A stretch of DNA of 64,000 nucleotides from Pigmentiphaga humi (GTDB lineage Bacteria; Pseudomonadota; Gammaproteobacteria; Burkholderiales; Burkholderiaceae_B): NCBI RefSeq assembly GCF_900606115.1, contig NZ_UWPJ01000008.1, forward strand, positions 1 through 64,000, in the 5' to 3' direction. Positions 1 through 8,125 of this stretch are shown piece after piece. Position numbers and translations under genes: made by a program. The notes beneath the pieces were generated by a model, which searched no databases, had not been told where the DNA came from, and was given only the letters and a program-made list of their open reading frames with translations. Numbering within the stretch: the stretch's first letter is position 1; every line of letters begins with the position of its first letter.

Positions 1-221
<221 letters not shown>

Positions 222-292
222 GAATTCTGTACTGCAACCTACCGAGACCTCCGGCCACTCACCGGATGTCCGGGCGCCTGCGACGACCTCGT

Positions 293-366
293 TGGAGCGG
301 GTGAAGGGAATCGAACCCTCGTCGTAAGCTTGGAAGGCTTCTGCTCTACCATTGAGCTACACCCGC
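293..366 (-). tRNA. tRNA-Gly(TCC)
   Basis: A minus-strand cloverleaf with acceptor stem GCGGGTG/CACCCGC, anticodon loop CTTCCAAG (anticodon TCC), T loop GGTTCGATTC and an encoded CCA end. It is the middle tRNA of the tyr-gly-thr-tuf series. Confidence 0.97.
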
Positions 367-494
367 CTGCCGTTACTGCTTTGCCGCTACACTGCCAGAA
401 GCAGCCTCGGCGGACCCCACCGCTGCGCTCCGGCCAAAATTTTGACCAGCCGCACAAAGCAACTGGTCACACACTGCCGAACCGCAAAAGCTAT

Positions 495-581
495 TGGTGG
501 AGGGGATTGGATTCGAACCAATGTAGGCGCAAGGCCAACAGATTTACAGTCTGCCCCCTTTAACCACTCGGGCACCCCTCC
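495..581 (-). tRNA. tRNA-Tyr(GTA)
   Basis: An 87-nt minus-strand class II tRNA with a long variable arm, acceptor stem GGAGGGG/CCCCTCC, anticodon loop ACTGTAAAT (anticodon GTA) and encoded CCA. It is the first gene of the tRNA-tuf transcript. Confidence 0.97.
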
Positions 582-596
582 GCCGGGGAACGAAAG

Positions 597-625
597 ATTA
601 TGAAGGACTTAAAAGCCGGTGTCAA
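597..625 (-). promoter_or_regulatory. Sigma-70 promoter of the tRNA-tuf operon
   Basis: On the minus strand a perfect -35 box TTGACA (625-620) is followed after exactly 17 bases by CATAAT (602-597). The discriminator TTCCCCGGC is GC-rich, a feature of stringently controlled stable-RNA promoters. tRNA-Tyr begins 16 bases below the -10 box, at 581. Stringent control is an inference from the discriminator only. Confidence 0.85.
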
Positions 626-732
626 CCCAAGCTTTTCTTTCACTTCCCACTTCCCGAGATCCCTCGGAAAATTCGATCTCCGCCTCCTGGGCAGTTCGCT
701 ACTATAGCTGAAGCTCGCCCCTCTTGCCAAAG

Positions 733-757
733 CCCCCGTACGCGCTTACGCGCGCCG
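733..757 (+). repeat. Partial copy of the dispersed GC-rich repeat
   Basis: An 18-base stretch (739-756, TACGCGCTTACGCGCGCC) is identical to 12062-12079 in the fuller copy between gspE and gspF. It ends about 9 bases before the ribosome-binding site of hpd, so it forms part of that gene's leader. Confidence 0.7.
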
Positions 758-775
758 CGCCGCACGGAGAAAGCC

Positions 776-1894
776 ATGACCGCCATCCCATTCCAGCCCT
801 GGGACAACCCGATGGGCACCGCAGGCTTCGAATTCGTCGAATACGCCGCTCCCGACCCCGCGGCGCTGGGCCGGGTGTTCGAAAGCCTGGGCTTCAAGGC
901 CATTGCGCGCCACCGCCACAAGAACGTGCTGCTCTACCGGCAGGGCGGCATCAATTTCATCGTCAACGCCGAGCCCGACTCCTTCGCGCAGCGCTTCGCC
1001 CGGCTGCACGGCCCTTCCATCTGCGCCATCGCGTTCCGCGTGCAGGACGCGGCGGCGGCCTACCGCCGCGCGCTGGAGCTGGGCGCCTGGGGCTTCGACG
1101 GCCGCAGCGGTCCGATGGAGCTGAATATCCCGGCCATCAAGGGCATCGGCGACTCGCTGATCTATTTCGTCGACCGCTGGCGCGGCAAGAACGGCCAGAC
1201 GGGCGGCATCGGCGACATCGACATCTACGACGTGGATTTCGAGCCCATCGACCCCGCCAACGCCAGCGCGGACGTCCGCCACGCCGGGGCGGGCCTGACC
1301 CTGATCGATCACCTGACCCACAACGTGCATCGCGGCCGCATGGCCGAGTGGGCGGAGTTCTACGAGCGCCTGTTCAATTTCCGCGAAATCCGCTATTTCG
1401 ACATCGAAGGCCAGGTCACGGGGGTGAAATCCAAGGCCATGACCTCGCCGTGCGGGCGCATACGCATTCCCATCAACGAGGAAGGCAAGGGCGAAAAAGG
1501 CCAGATCCAGGAATACCTCGACCTCTACCATGGCGAAGGCATCCAGCACATTGCATTGGGCACCGGCGACATCTACGCCACGGTCGAGGCGCTGCGGCAT
1601 GCGGGCGTCGCATTCCTGGACACGCCCGACACCTACTACGAATTGCTGGACGAGCGGCTGCCCGGCCATGGCGAGGACGCGCCGCGGCTGGCGAAGAACC
1701 GCATCCTGCTGGACGGCGCCCCGGGCGGCGGATTGCTGCTGCAGATCTTCACCCAGACCGTGATCGGTCCGATCTTTTTCGAAATCATCCAGCGCAAGGG
1801 CGACGAAGGCTTCGGCGAGGGCAACTTCAAGGCGCTGTTCGAATCCATCGAGCTGGACCAGATGCGCCGCGGCGTCCTGGCTCCCCAGCGCTGA
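776..1894 (+). CDS. hpd: 4-hydroxyphenylpyruvate dioxygenase
   Basis: A 372-residue member of the vicinal-oxygen-chelate family. The enzyme converts 4-hydroxyphenylpyruvate to homogentisate, the second step of tyrosine breakdown, in the cytoplasm. Iron ligands of the C-terminal domain are visible: His179 (DHLTHNV), His258 (GIQHIAL) and Glu336 (FFEIIQR). The terminal [14 protein letters not shown] segment is the family gate helix. The length matches bacterial HPPDs. GGAG at 766-769 supports the start. The next step, homogentisate dioxygenase, is not in the window. The gene faces gspC tail to tail, so it does not belong to the secretion operon. The aromatic aminotransferase at 25104 could supply its substrate. 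Confidence 0.95.
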   Translation: MTAIPFQPWDNPMGTAGFEFVEYAAPDPAALGRVFESLGFKAIARHRHKNVLLYRQGGINFIVNAEPDSFAQRFARLHGPSICAIAFRVQDAAAAYRRALELGAWGFDGRSGPMELNIPAIKGIGDSLIYFVDRWRGKNGQTGGIGDIDIYDVDFEPIDPANASADVRHAGAGLTLIDHLTHNVHRGRMAEWAEFYERLFNFREIRYFDIEGQVTGVKSKAMTSPCGRIRIPINEEGKGEKGQIQEYLDLYHGEGIQHIALGTGDIYATVEALRHAGVAFLDTPDTYYELLDERLPGHGEDAPRLAKNRILLDGAPGGGLLLQIFTQTVIGPIFFEIIQRKGDEGFGEGNFKALFESIELDQMRRGVLAPQR

Positions 1895-1896
1895 GG

Positions 1897-2322
1897 CTAC
1901 TTCACGATGCGTATGCCCTCGGCCGGCGGCAGCTTGGCGGCCGCCACCTCGACCCGCTCGCCGCCCTGGTCCAGCACGATGCCGCCGCCCCTGACCTCGG
2001 CCAGGGTCACGCCATCGGCCAGCGTGCTGCCCACCGCGTAGGCGCGCGGCGGGCGGCCGTCGATGGCCAGCACGGCCGAGCCGCGCGGTCCGGCGGCGAT
2101 CAGCCCGGCCACCGTCACCTGGATGCGCGCCCCGGCGCCGGTGCCGAACCAGCGCGCGACGGATGCGGTATCGGTACGCAGGGCGCCGCCGCCTACGACG
2201 GCCGGCGGAGGCGGCAGCGGCGAGGGCGCGAACAGGATGGCTCCCCACACGCCGACACCGGCGGCGAACGCCAGCATGGCCAGCCAGGCGGCCGTCGAGG
2301 GAAGACTGAGCGATACCCGCAT
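1897..2322 (-). CDS. gspC: Type II secretion inner-membrane protein GspC, short form
   Basis: A 141-residue protein with one membrane helix near residues 10-30, a proline-rich linker, and a homology region (about residues 70-130, VAGLIAAGPRGSAVLAIDG) that in GspC contacts the N0 domain of the secretin. No PDZ or coiled-coil domain follows, so this is a short GspC. I chose the ATG at 2322 because the sequence beyond it lacks secretion-protein character and GGAG lies just upstream. It is divergent from gspG, unlike the usual placement of gspC ahead of gspD, but every other core gene except the prepilin peptidase follows on the opposite strand. Confidence 0.8.
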   Translation of the reverse strand: MRVSLSLPSTAAWLAMLAFAAGVGVWGAILFAPSPLPPPPAVVGGGALRTDTASVARWFGTGAGARIQVTVAGLIAAGPRGSAVLAIDGRPPRAYAVGSTLADGVTLAEVRGGGIVLDQGGERVEVAAAKLPPAEGIRIVK

Positions 2323-2410
2323 CGAGGACTCCAGACGGGCGCGGCAACGGCGTTTCGCGCCCGGAAAAAAACCATGATCGCACAAGGGGAGATACGGCTG
2401 CACCCCCCGC

Positions 2411-2441
2411 TTGATGAATTGAGACGTAATACGGTGATAAT
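2411..2441 (+). promoter_or_regulatory. Possible promoter for the gspG-F operon
   Basis: TTGATG (2411-2416) and GATAAT (2436-2441) are separated by 19 bases, slightly longer than ideal, 35 bases before the GTG of gspG. This is the only AT-rich stretch in the gspC-gspG divergent region. The match is moderate. Confidence 0.35.
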
Positions 2442-2475
2442 AGACGCCGTAAGACAACGACATGGAGTTTACGCT

Positions 2476-2919
2476 GTGACACAGTCACGCTCTATCCGAC
2501 GCCAGCGCCAATCCGGCTTTACGCTGATCGAGATCATGGTGGTGGTGGTCATCCTGGGCATCCTGGCCGCGCTGGTCGTCCCTCGGGTGCTCGACCGCCC
2601 CGACCAGGCCCGCGCCGTCGCGGCGCGCCAGGACGTTTCCGGCATCATGCAGGCCCTCAAGCTCTACCGGCTGGACAACGGCCGCTATCCCACGACCGAA
2701 CAAGGCTTGCGCGCCCTGGTGGAGCGTCCGGCCACCGGCCAGGCGCCGGCCAACTGGAAACAATATCTCGACAAGCTCCCCGCAGACCCGTGGGGCAACC
2801 CGTACCAATACCTGAACCCCGGAGTCCACGGCACCGACATCGACGTATTCTCGCTAGGCGCCGATGGCCAGGCCGGCGGCGAGAATGCCAATGCCGACGT
2901 CGGTTCCTGGGACCTCTGA
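2476..2919 (+). CDS. gspG: Type II secretion major pseudopilin GspG
   Basis: A 147-residue pseudopilin, the main subunit of the periplasmic pseudopilus. A short basic leader ending RQRQSG is cut before FTLIEIMVVVVILGILAALVVP, the classic type IV prepilin site with Glu+5. The C-terminal part has the GspG pattern YPTTEQGLRAL, DPWGNPYQY and DVFSLGADGQ. I chose the GTG at 2476 because GGAG lies at 2464-2467 and it gives a normal leader; an in-frame ATG at 2374 would give an implausibly long one. It is the first gene of the plus-strand operon and its end overlaps gspH. Confidence 0.95.
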   Translation: MTQSRSIRRQRQSGFTLIEIMVVVVILGILAALVVPRVLDRPDQARAVAARQDVSGIMQALKLYRLDNGRYPTTEQGLRALVERPATGQAPANWKQYLDKLPADPWGNPYQYLNPGVHGTDIDVFSLGADGQAGGENANADVGSWDL

Positions 2920-3421
2920 GTTCCGCCAGCCCGGCAACGCCCGGCACGCCCGCGGTTTCACCTTGATCGAGCTGATGGTGGTGGTGGTGATCATAGGGAT
3001 CGCCGCGGCCGCCGTCACGATCCGTGCCTTCCCCGACCGCCGCAAGCTGCTGCTCCAGGACGCGGAACGCCTGGCCCAGCTGTTCGCCGTGGCGCAGGGC
3101 GAGGTGCGCGCGGATGGCCGGCGCATTCTCTGGGAAGCCGACCAGGAAGGCTACCGCTTCGTCCGTCGTCCGCGCGTCCTGACGCCCAGCGGCGCGCTCT
3201 CGACCGGCACCTCGGCCTCGGGCTGGGACGCTTTCGGCCGGGACGAGCTGCTGCGCCCGCGCGCCTGGAGCGACGGACCGGTCGCGGTCCAGGCGGACCC
3301 GCCAGGCCCGCCGGTCTTCACGTCCGAGTGGATTCCCCCTCCGCTCGTGGTCAGGCTGCGCAGCGCCGATGCGATCGTAACCATCGTGCGCGACGAGGCG
3401 GGACGCTATGCGGTCCAATGA
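2885..3421 (+). CDS. gspH: Type II secretion minor pseudopilin GspH
   Basis: About 178 residues. The leader ends RHARG before FTLIELMVVVVIIGIAAAAV, the prepilin cleavage and helix signature. GspH is a minor pseudopilin linking the GspG shaft to the GspIJK tip. The start is uncertain: in-frame ATGs lie at 2885 and 2891, both inside the end of gspG. The C-terminus overlaps gspI by 14 bases. The globular region is poorly conserved in this family, so the assignment rests on position between gspG and gspI and on the N-terminal motif. Confidence 0.88.
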   Translation: MPMPTSVPGTSEFRQPGNARHARGFTLIELMVVVVIIGIAAAAVTIRAFPDRRKLLLQDAERLAQLFAVAQGEVRADGRRILWEADQEGYRFVRRPRVLTPSGALSTGTSASGWDAFGRDELLRPRAWSDGPVAVQADPPGPPVFTSEWIPPPLVVRLRSADAIVTIVRDEAGRYAVQ

Positions 3422-3779
3422 AGCCGGGTTCACCCTGGTCGAGGTGCTGGTCGCGCTGGCCATCGTCGGCGTCGCGCTGGCCGCGTCGGTGCGTGCGGTC
3501 GGCATGATCGCGCAGAACAATGCGGCGCTGCGCGCCAAGTCCCTGGCACTGGTCGAAGCCGAGAACCAGTTGGCGGAACTGCGCCTGGCGCGGCTCATGC
3601 CCAGTCCCGGACGGCAGGTGGCCGCGTGCCCGCAAGGCGGCCAGGCCATGCAATGCGAACGCGTGTTCACCAATTCGGACAACGCCAACATCCGCCAGGT
3701 CATGATCCGCGTCCACCCGGACGGCGATGCCAATGTGACGCTGGCGCAGATCAACGGCTTCTTGAGCGCCTTGCCGTGA
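3408..3779 (+). CDS. gspI: Type II secretion minor pseudopilin GspI
   Basis: A 123-residue pseudopilin with a very short leader (MRSNEAG) cut before FTLVEVLVALAIVGVALAAS. GspI, with GspJ and GspK, forms the pseudopilus tip that starts assembly. The helix is followed by the family pattern KSLALVEAENQLAELRL. It overlaps gspH by 14 bases, and its stop shares GTGA with the start of gspJ, so translation is probably coupled. Confidence 0.92.
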   Translation: MRSNEAGFTLVEVLVALAIVGVALAASVRAVGMIAQNNAALRAKSLALVEAENQLAELRLARLMPSPGRQVAACPQGGQAMQCERVFTNSDNANIRQVMIRVHPDGDANVTLAQINGFLSALP

Positions 3780-4477
3780 ATGGCCCCCACGCTCCGCCCG
3801 CTACGCGGGGTCGCTGCCCCCCGGGGGGGCAAAAGCGCGCGCAAGCAGGCTTCACGCTGATCGAAGTCATGGTCGCGATCGCGCTGATGGCGGTGGTGGC
3901 CATCATCTCGTGGCGCGGCCTGAGCAACGTCAGCGCGATGCAGCACAGGCTGAGCGCCGATGCCGACGAAGTCGAGAGCATCGTCCGCATGCTCGGGCAG
4001 GTCGAGCGCGACCTGGCGCTGCGTGCGCCGGACGCCCTCCTGGACGACGGCACGGCCGCTGCCGGCCAGGAAACGGGCACGGACACGGGCAAGACCTCGA
4101 TCGTGACGACGCTGCCCAAAAGCCTGCGCGTGGCCGTCAAGGACACCCCGGACGCCTCCGCCACGCTGGAGATCATCCGCAGCGACGCCGCGGATCCGGC
4201 GGCCTGGCAGCGCGTGGTGTGGTTCCTCGACGGCACGGTGCTCCGGCGGGCGGCCGGCGCGGCGGCCCGGCAGTATCCGCTGCCTGCGGCCGGCAACGGC
4301 GCGGCCATCCTGCCGGGCGTCACGCGATTCGCGCTGCGCGCATGGGTTCCCGGACAAGGCTGGATCAACACCCCGTTCCCCGCCACCGGCACCGCCTTCA
4401 CCGGCCTGGAAATATCGGCCGAGCGGCTCACCCCTGCCGGAGTCGAGCGCTATCGGCGCGTGGTGACGCTCGAATGA
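3776..4477 (+). CDS. gspJ: Type II secretion minor pseudopilin GspJ, repeat-derived leader
   Basis: A 233-residue tip pseudopilin with cleavage site QAG before FTLIEVMVAIALMAVVAIISW. The GTG at 3776 overlaps the gspI stop (GTGA), and no other ATG, GTG or TTG occurs in frame before the cleavage site, so the 25-residue leader must be translated from this region. Most of it (3783-3828) is a copy of the dispersed GC-rich repeat and reads as a proline-, glycine- and arginine-rich peptide. The mature protein is unaffected because prepilin peptidase removes the leader. The C-terminal domain ends WVPGQGWINTPFP and then ISAERLTPAGVERYRRVVTLE. Confidence 0.9.
   Translation: MNGPHAPPATRGRCPPGGQKRAQAGFTLIEVMVAIALMAVVAIISWRGLSNVSAMQHRLSADADEVESIVRMLGQVERDLALRAPDALLDDGTAAAGQETGTDTGKTSIVTTLPKSLRVAVKDTPDASATLEIIRSDAADPAAWQRVVWFLDGTVLRRAAGAAARQYPLPAAGNGAAILPGVTRFALRAWVPGQGWINTPFPATGTAFTGLEISAERLTPAGVERYRRVVTLE
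3783..3828 (+). repeat. Dispersed repeat inside the gspJ leader
   Basis: A GC-rich segment with CCCCCACGC at its start, an internal CCCGCTACGCGGG hairpin and a CCCCCCGGGGGGG palindrome. It has the same plan as the copies at 12054 and 40390: a C-run, a short inverted TACGCG-type arm, then C-run/G-run. Here it lies wholly within translated sequence. Confidence 0.65.
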
Positions 4478-5430
4478 GGCCCGCACGCCTTTCCCCGCGG
4501 CAAGGCTCGCAGCGCGGCATGGCCGTGGTCAGCGCGCTGCTGATCGTCGCCGCCGTCGCGGTGCTGGTCACCGGGCTATTCCAGCGCCAGGCCACGGCGG
4601 TGCGCGCCGTCGAAAACGAGCAGGCGCGCATCCAGGCGCGCTGGCTGCTGCAAGGCGGCCTGGACTGGGCGCGCCTGGTGCTGCGCGAGGACGCCCGCAC
4701 CAACAGCACGACCCGGCTGAGCGGGCTGTGGGCGACGCCGGTGGCCGATACCCGCATCACCCGCGCCGGCGACGACCGGACGGCCTTGTTCTCGGGCCGC
4801 ATCGAAGACGAACAGGGCAAGTACAACCTGCGCAATCTCGCCAAGGCGGGCATCCCCCTGCCCCTGGAAGTGGCCGTGCTCGACCGGCTCTGCGCCATGC
4901 TGGGCCTGCCCGGCGGCATCGCGCCGCGCATCGCGCTGCGCGTGGCCAGCGCCCAGGCCGTGACCGAAGCCGCCGGCGACGGCAGCCAGAACACGGCGGT
5001 GACGCGCGCCGCCACCGCGCCGATGATCCGTTCGGTCGACGACCTGGAGGGGATGACCGACATCGACGACAAGACCGTCGAGACGCTGCGGCCGTACGTT
5101 ACCGTCCTGCCGGAAGTCTCGGCGGTCAATGCCAACACGGCGCCGGCAGAGGTGCTCGCAGCGGTGGTCGCGGGCCTGTCGCTGGCGCAGGCCCGCGCCA
5201 TCACCACACAGCGCGACGCGGGCACGTATTTCAACGATCGCGCGGACTTCGCCAACCGCCTGGCGAATCCGGACATTACTATCACCGACGCGCAGATCGT
5301 CACGGTCAGCAAATGGTTTATGGTTTCGGGCACCGTGACGCTGGAGCGGGCGGTGGTCACCATGCGTTCGCTGGTGTCGCGAGCCAATGCCAATTCGCCG
5401 GCCGTGGTCTGGAAGAGGGAAATCAATTGA
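4474..5430 (+). CDS. gspK: Type II secretion minor pseudopilin GspK
   Basis: A 318-residue GspK, the largest pseudopilin, which caps the tip. The leader ends SQRG before MAVVSALLIVAAVAVLVTGLF; as usual for GspK there is no Glu+5. The large inserted alpha domain is present (about residues 90-230, with DDLEGMTDID and NANTAPAEVLAAVVAGLS, a helix-hairpin-helix-like GspK signature). The start overlaps the gspJ stop by ATGA and the end overlaps gspL by TTGA. Confidence 0.94.
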   Translation: MRPARLSPRQGSQRGMAVVSALLIVAAVAVLVTGLFQRQATAVRAVENEQARIQARWLLQGGLDWARLVLREDARTNSTTRLSGLWATPVADTRITRAGDDRTALFSGRIEDEQGKYNLRNLAKAGIPLPLEVAVLDRLCAMLGLPGGIAPRIALRVASAQAVTEAAGDGSQNTAVTRAATAPMIRSVDDLEGMTDIDDKTVETLRPYVTVLPEVSAVNANTAPAEVLAAVVAGLSLAQARAITTQRDAGTYFNDRADFANRLANPDITITDAQIVTVSKWFMVSGTVTLERAVVTMRSLVSRANANSPAVVWKREIN

Positions 5431-6812
5431 AAACGACTTTGCGGCTCGAACTGCCCGCGCTGCCTACGCTGCATGCCGGATCCAGGGTGGCCTTCGCCGT
5501 GCTGGACCGGCAGCAGGCCGTGCAGCGCGCCGGCGAACTGCCGCTGTCCGAGCTCGCTTCCGCCGTACCCGCCGGCCGCATCGAAGCCATCCTGCATCCC
5601 GCCGACAGCGTGGTGGCCGCCGTTACGCTGCCTCCCCTGCCCGGCCATCGGCTCGCCGCGGCGGTCGAGGGAGCCGTCGAGCCGCTGCTGCTGGGCGAGA
5701 TCGACGCGCTCGCCGTCGCCCATGGCGCCCGCGCCGCCGACGGCTCGGTGCCCGTCGCCTGGGCCGCCCGAGAGGCGCTCGCGCGCGCGCTGCGGCTGCT
5801 GGCCGAATGCGGCCTGCCCGCCGATGCCGTCCTGCCTGCGCCGCTCGCGCTGCCCGTCGCCAGCGACGGCTGGACCGTCCTGGTACGCGCCGATCACGTC
5901 GTCGTCCGCACCGGCCCGCAAAGCGGCGAAGTGTGGGCCATCGATCCGCTCGCCACGACGGGCGACGACCCGGCGCTGGCCGCGCTGCAGCCGGCGCTCG
6001 AACAGGGCAGCCCCGCCCGGCTGGACTGGATCGATCCGCCTCCGGCGGGCCGGCCCGAACTCGCCGGCACGGCATTGCGGGCCCTGCCCGCCGAGGCACG
6101 CTGGCAAGGGCCCGCGCCCGGCTGGTCGCTGGCCCTGCCGGCGCTGCAGCCGCACCGGCGCGGCCGCTCGCCGTGGCGCGGGCCCATCGCATGGGCGGCC
6201 GGCGCCGCGGCGGTCTGGCTGCTGGGCCTGAACGTCCACGCGTGGCAGCTCGGGCGCGAAGAAACCGCGCTGCGCCAGCGCATGACGGCCCAGGTCAAGG
6301 CGGCTTTTCCCGACCTGCCCGTGGTGCTCGACCCGGTGCGCCAGGCCGAACAGCGGCGCGACGCGCTGCGCGCGGCGGGCGGCGAATTCGGGACCACCGA
6401 CTTCCTGCCCCTGGCCCTGGCCGCCGCCCAGTTGCTGCCCGAAGCCTCCAACAATCTGAAAGAACTGCGCTACGCGACCGGCGAACTGCGGTTGCGGCTG
6501 GCCGACGACGCCATCGGCATGGTCGCCACGAACGCGCCGGCCGCGGCGCCCGAGCCGGCCACCTCGCAACGCCCGCGCCGCTTCCTGCCGCGGCGCGAGA
6601 ACACCGCCCCGGCCGGACCTGCTCCCGCGGCCGTCACACGGATGGAAATCGATCCCGCTATCCTGCAGCGCGCCGCCAGCCTGGGGCTGGGCGTGACGCG
6701 CGATGAAGGCGAATGGGTCATCCGTCCTGGCGGCGATGCCGGCAAGGACGGCGGCATGCGCCCGGCGCCCGCCGCCGGCGTACGTATCCAACCAGATCAA
6801 TCCAGACGATGA
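5427..6812 (+). CDS. gspL: Type II secretion inner-membrane platform protein GspL
   Basis: A 461-residue GspL. The cytoplasmic actin-like domain (about 1-245) recruits the GspE ATPase; a single membrane helix lies near residues 252-270 (GPIAWAAGAAAVWLLGLNVHAW), followed by a periplasmic ferredoxin-like domain that meets GspM. The start is TTG at 5427: it overlaps the gspK stop as TTGA and has GAGGGA at 5415-5420. An Ala/Pro-rich insertion (about residues 370-410) interrupts the periplasmic domain. Identity rests on position and domain plan because GspL sequences diverge widely. Confidence 0.9.
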   Translation: MKTTLRLELPALPTLHAGSRVAFAVLDRQQAVQRAGELPLSELASAVPAGRIEAILHPADSVVAAVTLPPLPGHRLAAAVEGAVEPLLLGEIDALAVAHGARAADGSVPVAWAAREALARALRLLAECGLPADAVLPAPLALPVASDGWTVLVRADHVVVRTGPQSGEVWAIDPLATTGDDPALAALQPALEQGSPARLDWIDPPPAGRPELAGTALRALPAEARWQGPAPGWSLALPALQPHRRGRSPWRGPIAWAAGAAAVWLLGLNVHAWQLGREETALRQRMTAQVKAAFPDLPVVLDPVRQAEQRRDALRAAGGEFGTTDFLPLALAAAQLLPEASNNLKELRYATGELRLRLADDAIGMVATNAPAAAPEPATSQRPRRFLPRRENTAPAGPAPAAVTRMEIDPAILQRAASLGLGVTRDEGEWVIRPGGDAGKDGGMRPAPAAGVRIQPDQSRR

Positions 6813-7378
6813 ACCTGCCTGCCTTCAATCCGACCTTGCCGCCAGCCCTGGCGCGCCTGCGCGCCGACGCGGCGCGCCACTGGGCGCGGCTGGCCCCGCG
6901 CGAACGCCGCCTCCTATCGGCGGGGGGGCTGGTCGCCGGCGCCGCGCTGGTGTTCCTCATATTCGTGGAACCGGCCTGGACACGCCATGCACGCCTGCAG
7001 GAGCAACTGCCGACATTGCGCGCCCAGGCTGCCCGCGTCGATGCGCTCACCGCCGAGGCCCGCAGCCTGCAGCGCGCCACCAGCGGCAGGATGACGCCGG
7101 AGGAAACGCGCCAGGCCTTGGCCGACAGCCTGCAGCGCGCGGGCATCGCCGGCGAAACCGCGCCGGCCGGCGGCGCCGATGGCGCCTTGCAGGTCACCGT
7201 CGATCAGGTTTCGGCGCCCGGGCTGCTGCAATGGCTCGCCTCGGTTCCCTCCCAGACCCGGCTGCAACTGGCCGAAGCCGAGTTCGAACGGCCGACCGCC
7301 GAGAACGGCAGGCTGATGACGGGCAAAGTGTCCGGCGCCATGGTCTTCACGTCGGCCGCACCCGGGCAGGGCCGCTGA
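6809..7378 (+). CDS. gspM: Type II secretion inner-membrane platform protein GspM
   Basis: A 189-residue protein with a short cytoplasmic N-terminus ending in the GspM pattern WARLAPRERRLLSAGG, one membrane helix (about 40-58) and a periplasmic ferredoxin-like domain. GspM stabilises GspL in the inner-membrane platform. Its ATG overlaps the gspL stop by four bases and its stop overlaps the gspN ATG by one base, so the operon is translationally coupled here. Confidence 0.92.
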   Translation: MNLPAFNPTLPPALARLRADAARHWARLAPRERRLLSAGGLVAGAALVFLIFVEPAWTRHARLQEQLPTLRAQAARVDALTAEARSLQRATSGRMTPEETRQALADSLQRAGIAGETAPAGGADGALQVTVDQVSAPGLLQWLASVPSQTRLQLAEAEFERPTAENGRLMTGKVSGAMVFTSAAPGQGR

Positions 7379-8121
7379 TGCGTACCTGGCTCAAGATCCT
7401 GCTCTGCGCCGTGGTGGCCCTGGCCAGCGCGCTGGCCGTTCTGCCGGCCCGCTGGCTGATCGCGCTGCTGCCCGCGCAATGGCCGGTCGCGGTGGTGGAC
7501 GCTTCCGGCACGCTCTGGCGCGGCACCGCCCTGCTCGCGGTCGGTTTTCCCGAAATGCGCACCACCCTGCCCACGCCGGTGTCATGGGCGGCGGCCTGGC
7601 GCGACGGCCCGCGCATGGAAATCCGCCACGCCTGGCTGGGCGGCCCGCTCGACCTGCGGCTGCAGACCAACGGCTTCCTGCTGTCCGGCCAGACGCTGAA
7701 GCTCCCGGCCGAAGCGCTGGTCCAGTTCGGCGCGCCATTCAACACGCTGCGCCCCGCCGGCGATCTCAGCCTGACCTGGCCCGCGCTGCGGCTCAACGGC
7801 AGCATCCCGCAAGGCGAGCTGCTCACGGCCGAATGGCGCGACGCCTCCACCGCGCTGTCGCTGCTGCGGCCCATCGGCCATTACCGGCTCAAGCTCAACG
7901 GCGAATCCGGCCAGGCCTTGGCAGTCGCCATATCCACCGTCTCCGGACCGCTCGCCGTCGAGGGCACGGGCCGCTGGACGGCCCGTGCCGGATTCTCTTT
8001 CAACGGCGTGGCCCGTCCCTCGCCCCAGGCGTCGCCGGAAGCCCGCGCAGCGCTGCAAAGCACTCTGTCCGCCCTGGGCCGCCGCTCGGGCAACGACTCC
8101 ATTTTGAAAATCGGCCGATAA
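7378..8121 (+). CDS. gspN: Type II secretion protein GspN
   Basis: A 247-residue protein with one N-terminal membrane helix (LKILLCAVVALASALAVLPARW) and a long periplasmic part with the GspN pattern VDASGTLWRGTALL. GspN occurs in some type II systems and is often dispensable; its exact role is not settled. It starts one base before the end of gspM and ends four bases before gspD. Confidence 0.88.
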   Translation: MRTWLKILLCAVVALASALAVLPARWLIALLPAQWPVAVVDASGTLWRGTALLAVGFPEMRTTLPTPVSWAAAWRDGPRMEIRHAWLGGPLDLRLQTNGFLLSGQTLKLPAEALVQFGAPFNTLRPAGDLSLTWPALRLNGSIPQGELLTAEWRDASTALSLLRPIGHYRLKLNGESGQALAVAISTVSGPLAVEGTGRWTARAGFSFNGVARPSPQASPEARAALQSTLSALGRRSGNDSILKIGR

Positions 8122-8125
8122 CACC

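Noticed and set aside
700-705. TACTAT as a -10 box for hpd
   Set aside because: No acceptable -35 box at 16-18 bases upstream.
724-2475. Plus-strand frame running through hpd into gspG as one protein
   Set aside because: The upstream part is an out-of-frame shadow of hpd and the gspC antisense; gspG has its own ribosome site and a normal leader from 2476.
2657-6800. Long minus-strand frames across gspH-gspL
   Set aside because: They are low-complexity Arg/Ala/Gly/His translations opposite well-defined pseudopilin genes.
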